Part shown: in pieces, positions 25,421 to 26,566 of the stretch
Layout: each line of letters opens with the position of its first letter
Numbering within the stretch: position 1 is the stretch's first letter
From: CBFGWV01 sp965652545
Lineage (GTDB): Bacteria; Pseudomonadota; Gammaproteobacteria; Competibacterales; Competibacteraceae
Reading direction: 5' to 3'
Assembly: GCA_965652545.1 (NCBI GenBank)
Contig: CBFGWV010000032.1
Span: 1 to 26,566, forward strand
DNA: 26,566 nt
Made by a program: the position numbers and the translations under genes
The notes under the pieces: model-generated
Told to the model about the DNA's origin: nothing
The model's database searches: none
What the model saw: the letters and a program-made list of their open reading frames with translations, nothing else

Positions 25421-26560
25421 ATGACACGGATGCGCTTTCACGTCCCCGGTATTCCGCACACCGTTACCAATCACACCTACCTCAGCTGCGCGTATACGCA
25501 AAAGGTGTACAAGCTGTGCGCGATGCTCTCCGACCTCGGCCACCACGTCGTCCACTACGGCTGCGAGGGCAGCGACCCGCGTTGCGCCGAGCAAGTGGAC
25601 GTGCTGGAGAATGCCTATCGGGCGCGCTTCTACCCCGATGATTTTCACCAGCGGCAGTTTCGCTTCGATATCCATGATGAGTTGCACCAGGTCTTTTACC
25701 GGCGTTGCGCCGAGGCGATCGACCAGCGGCGCCAGGGGCGCGACTTCCTGCTCTGCGCCTGGGGCTTCGGCCACAAGCCCATCGCCGATCGGCTGCGCGA
25801 GCGGATCATGGTGGTGGAGTCGGGTATCGGCTACCCGGATGTTTTCGCCCCCTACCGGGTGTTCGAGTCCTATGCCTGGATGATGCACGTCTACGGGCGC
25901 AAGGGGATCGAGAACGGCGCCTGGTACGACTGCGTCATTCCCAACTTCTTCGATCCCGGTGACTTCCGGTATCAAGAGACAAAAGAAGACTGGTTTCTCT
26001 ACCTCGGTCGCCTGGTCAAGCGCAAAGGCGTGGAGGTGGCGGTGCAGATGACCCGCGAGCTGGGCGCAAAACTGGTCATCGCCGGGCAGGGGCAGTTGAA
26101 AGACGAGCGCGAGGGCATCGACCTGTCCGCGCCGCATGTGGAGTTCGTCGGCTTTGCGGACCTCGCCAAGCGCCGCGACCTGCTGGCGCGCGCCAAGGCG
26201 GTGCTGATGCCCACGTATTACCTGGAGCCCTTCGGCGGTGTGAGCATCGAGGCGGCTTTCAGCGGGACGCCGGTGATCAGCTCGGACTGGGGCGCGTTCA
26301 GCGAGAACGTGCTGCACGGCGAAACCGGCTACCGCTGCCGCACGTTCGAGCAGTTTCTCTGGGCGGGGCAGCATGTCGAGCGCATCGACCCGGCCCGCTG
26401 CCGCGACTGGGCCATGGCCAACTTCACCGTGGATCGGGTGAAGCATTTATATGACGAGTACTTCCACATGCTCTACGACCTGTGGGCCGATGGCTGGTAC
26501 CAGCGCCACCCGGAACGCACCCAGCTGGACTGGCTGCGGCGGACCTTCCCGGCGCCTTAG
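25421..26560 (+). CDS. GT-B (GT4-like) glycosyltransferase
   Basis: The product is 379 aa from ATG 25421 (MTRMRFHVPGIPHTVTNHTY); a second ATG at 25430 (376 aa) is equally possible because neither has a good ribosome site, and the TTG at 25385 is unlikely. The N-terminal half carries the acceptor-side GIPHT loop typical of this group. The C-terminal half has GRLVKRKG (196-203), which contacts the donor phosphates, and the signature E-x7-E, EPFGGVSIE (Glu269 and Glu277), followed by GTPVISSDWGAFSENV. These are hallmarks of retaining GT4-like enzymes that transfer a sugar from a nucleotide donor in the cytoplasm. Donor and acceptor cannot be told. It diverges from the collagen-like gene across a 154-bp gap, so it may glycosylate that protein. 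Its stop codon lies 6 bases before the window edge. Confidence 0.92.
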   Translation: MTRMRFHVPGIPHTVTNHTYLSCAYTQKVYKLCAMLSDLGHHVVHYGCEGSDPRCAEQVDVLENAYRARFYPDDFHQRQFRFDIHDELHQVFYRRCAEAIDQRRQGRDFLLCAWGFGHKPIADRLRERIMVVESGIGYPDVFAPYRVFESYAWMMHVYGRKGIENGAWYDCVIPNFFDPGDFRYQETKEDWFLYLGRLVKRKGVEVAVQMTRELGAKLVIAGQGQLKDEREGIDLSAPHVEFVGFADLAKRRDLLARAKAVLMPTYYLEPFGGVSIEAAFSGTPVISSDWGAFSENVLHGETGYRCRTFEQFLWAGQHVERIDPARCRDWAMANFTVDRVKHLYDEYFHMLYDLWADGWYQRHPERTQLDWLRRTFPAP

Positions 26561-26566
26561 GCCTAG

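Noticed and set aside
1..26566. Contractile injection or phage structural cluster
   Set aside because: LysM motifs and large beta-rich proteins suggested it, but no sheath, tube, baseplate, spike, AAA+ or holin-like gene can be seen in the window.

Overview
The window looks like a piece of a high-GC (roughly 65%, by eye) Gram-negative chromosome, most likely a gammaproteobacterium. The support is indirect: compact genes with Shine-Dalgarno sites, intergenic palindromes with a GTAG head of the kind described as REP/REPIN elements in gammaproteobacteria, and a SWIM zinc-finger/HEAT gene pair. There are no rRNA, tRNA, transposase, integrase, phage structural or CRISPR signals, and no housekeeping marker to fix the taxon.

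Layout, left to right. (1) 1-2708, minus: a large acidic protein (902 residues seen, C-terminus cut by the window edge) with a LysM-like N-terminus. (2) 2709-3176: gene-free, holding an inverted pair of 32-nt GTAG-headed palindromes. (3) 3177-6405, minus: a HEAT-like protein and, upstream of it, a SWIM zinc-finger protein, separated by four copies of a heptanucleotide. (4) 6406-6923: gene-free, with a duplicated 17-bp leader just before (5) 6924-7886, plus: an unrecognised, lower-GC beta-rich protein. (6) 7953-7983: a strong stem-loop between convergent genes. (7) 7991-9688, minus: a 565-residue protein with a possible amidotransferase/ThuA-like fold. (8) 9689-10324: a gene-free stretch with a nested foldback element and a second, different inverted pair of GTAG palindromes. 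(9) 10325-25266, minus: a four-gene block of about 15 kb. (10) 25421-26560, plus: a GT-B glycosyltransferase, divergent from the block.

The four-gene block is the centre of interest. In order of transcription it encodes a collagen-like Gly-X-Thr protein (456 aa), an unrecognised 1143-aa protein, an endonuclease/exonuclease/phosphatase-fold protein (343 aa) and a giant 3034-aa protein with two pairs of LysM-like motifs. The junctions are TGA-1 nt-GTG, TGA-1 nt-ATG and TAG-0 nt-ATG, so the genes are almost certainly co-transcribed and translationally coupled. None of the four proteins has an evident signal peptide, although collagen-like, LysM and beta-rich modules normally work outside the cytoplasm. 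That contradiction suggests a specialised release route, lysis-dependent release, or an intracellular assembly. The divergent glycosyltransferase next to a Thr-rich collagen-like protein invites the guess that it glycosylates the collagen region, as is known for the Gly-Pro-Thr repeats of Bacillus BclA. I recognise no described system with this gene content; that is a limit of reading by eye as much as evidence for novelty.
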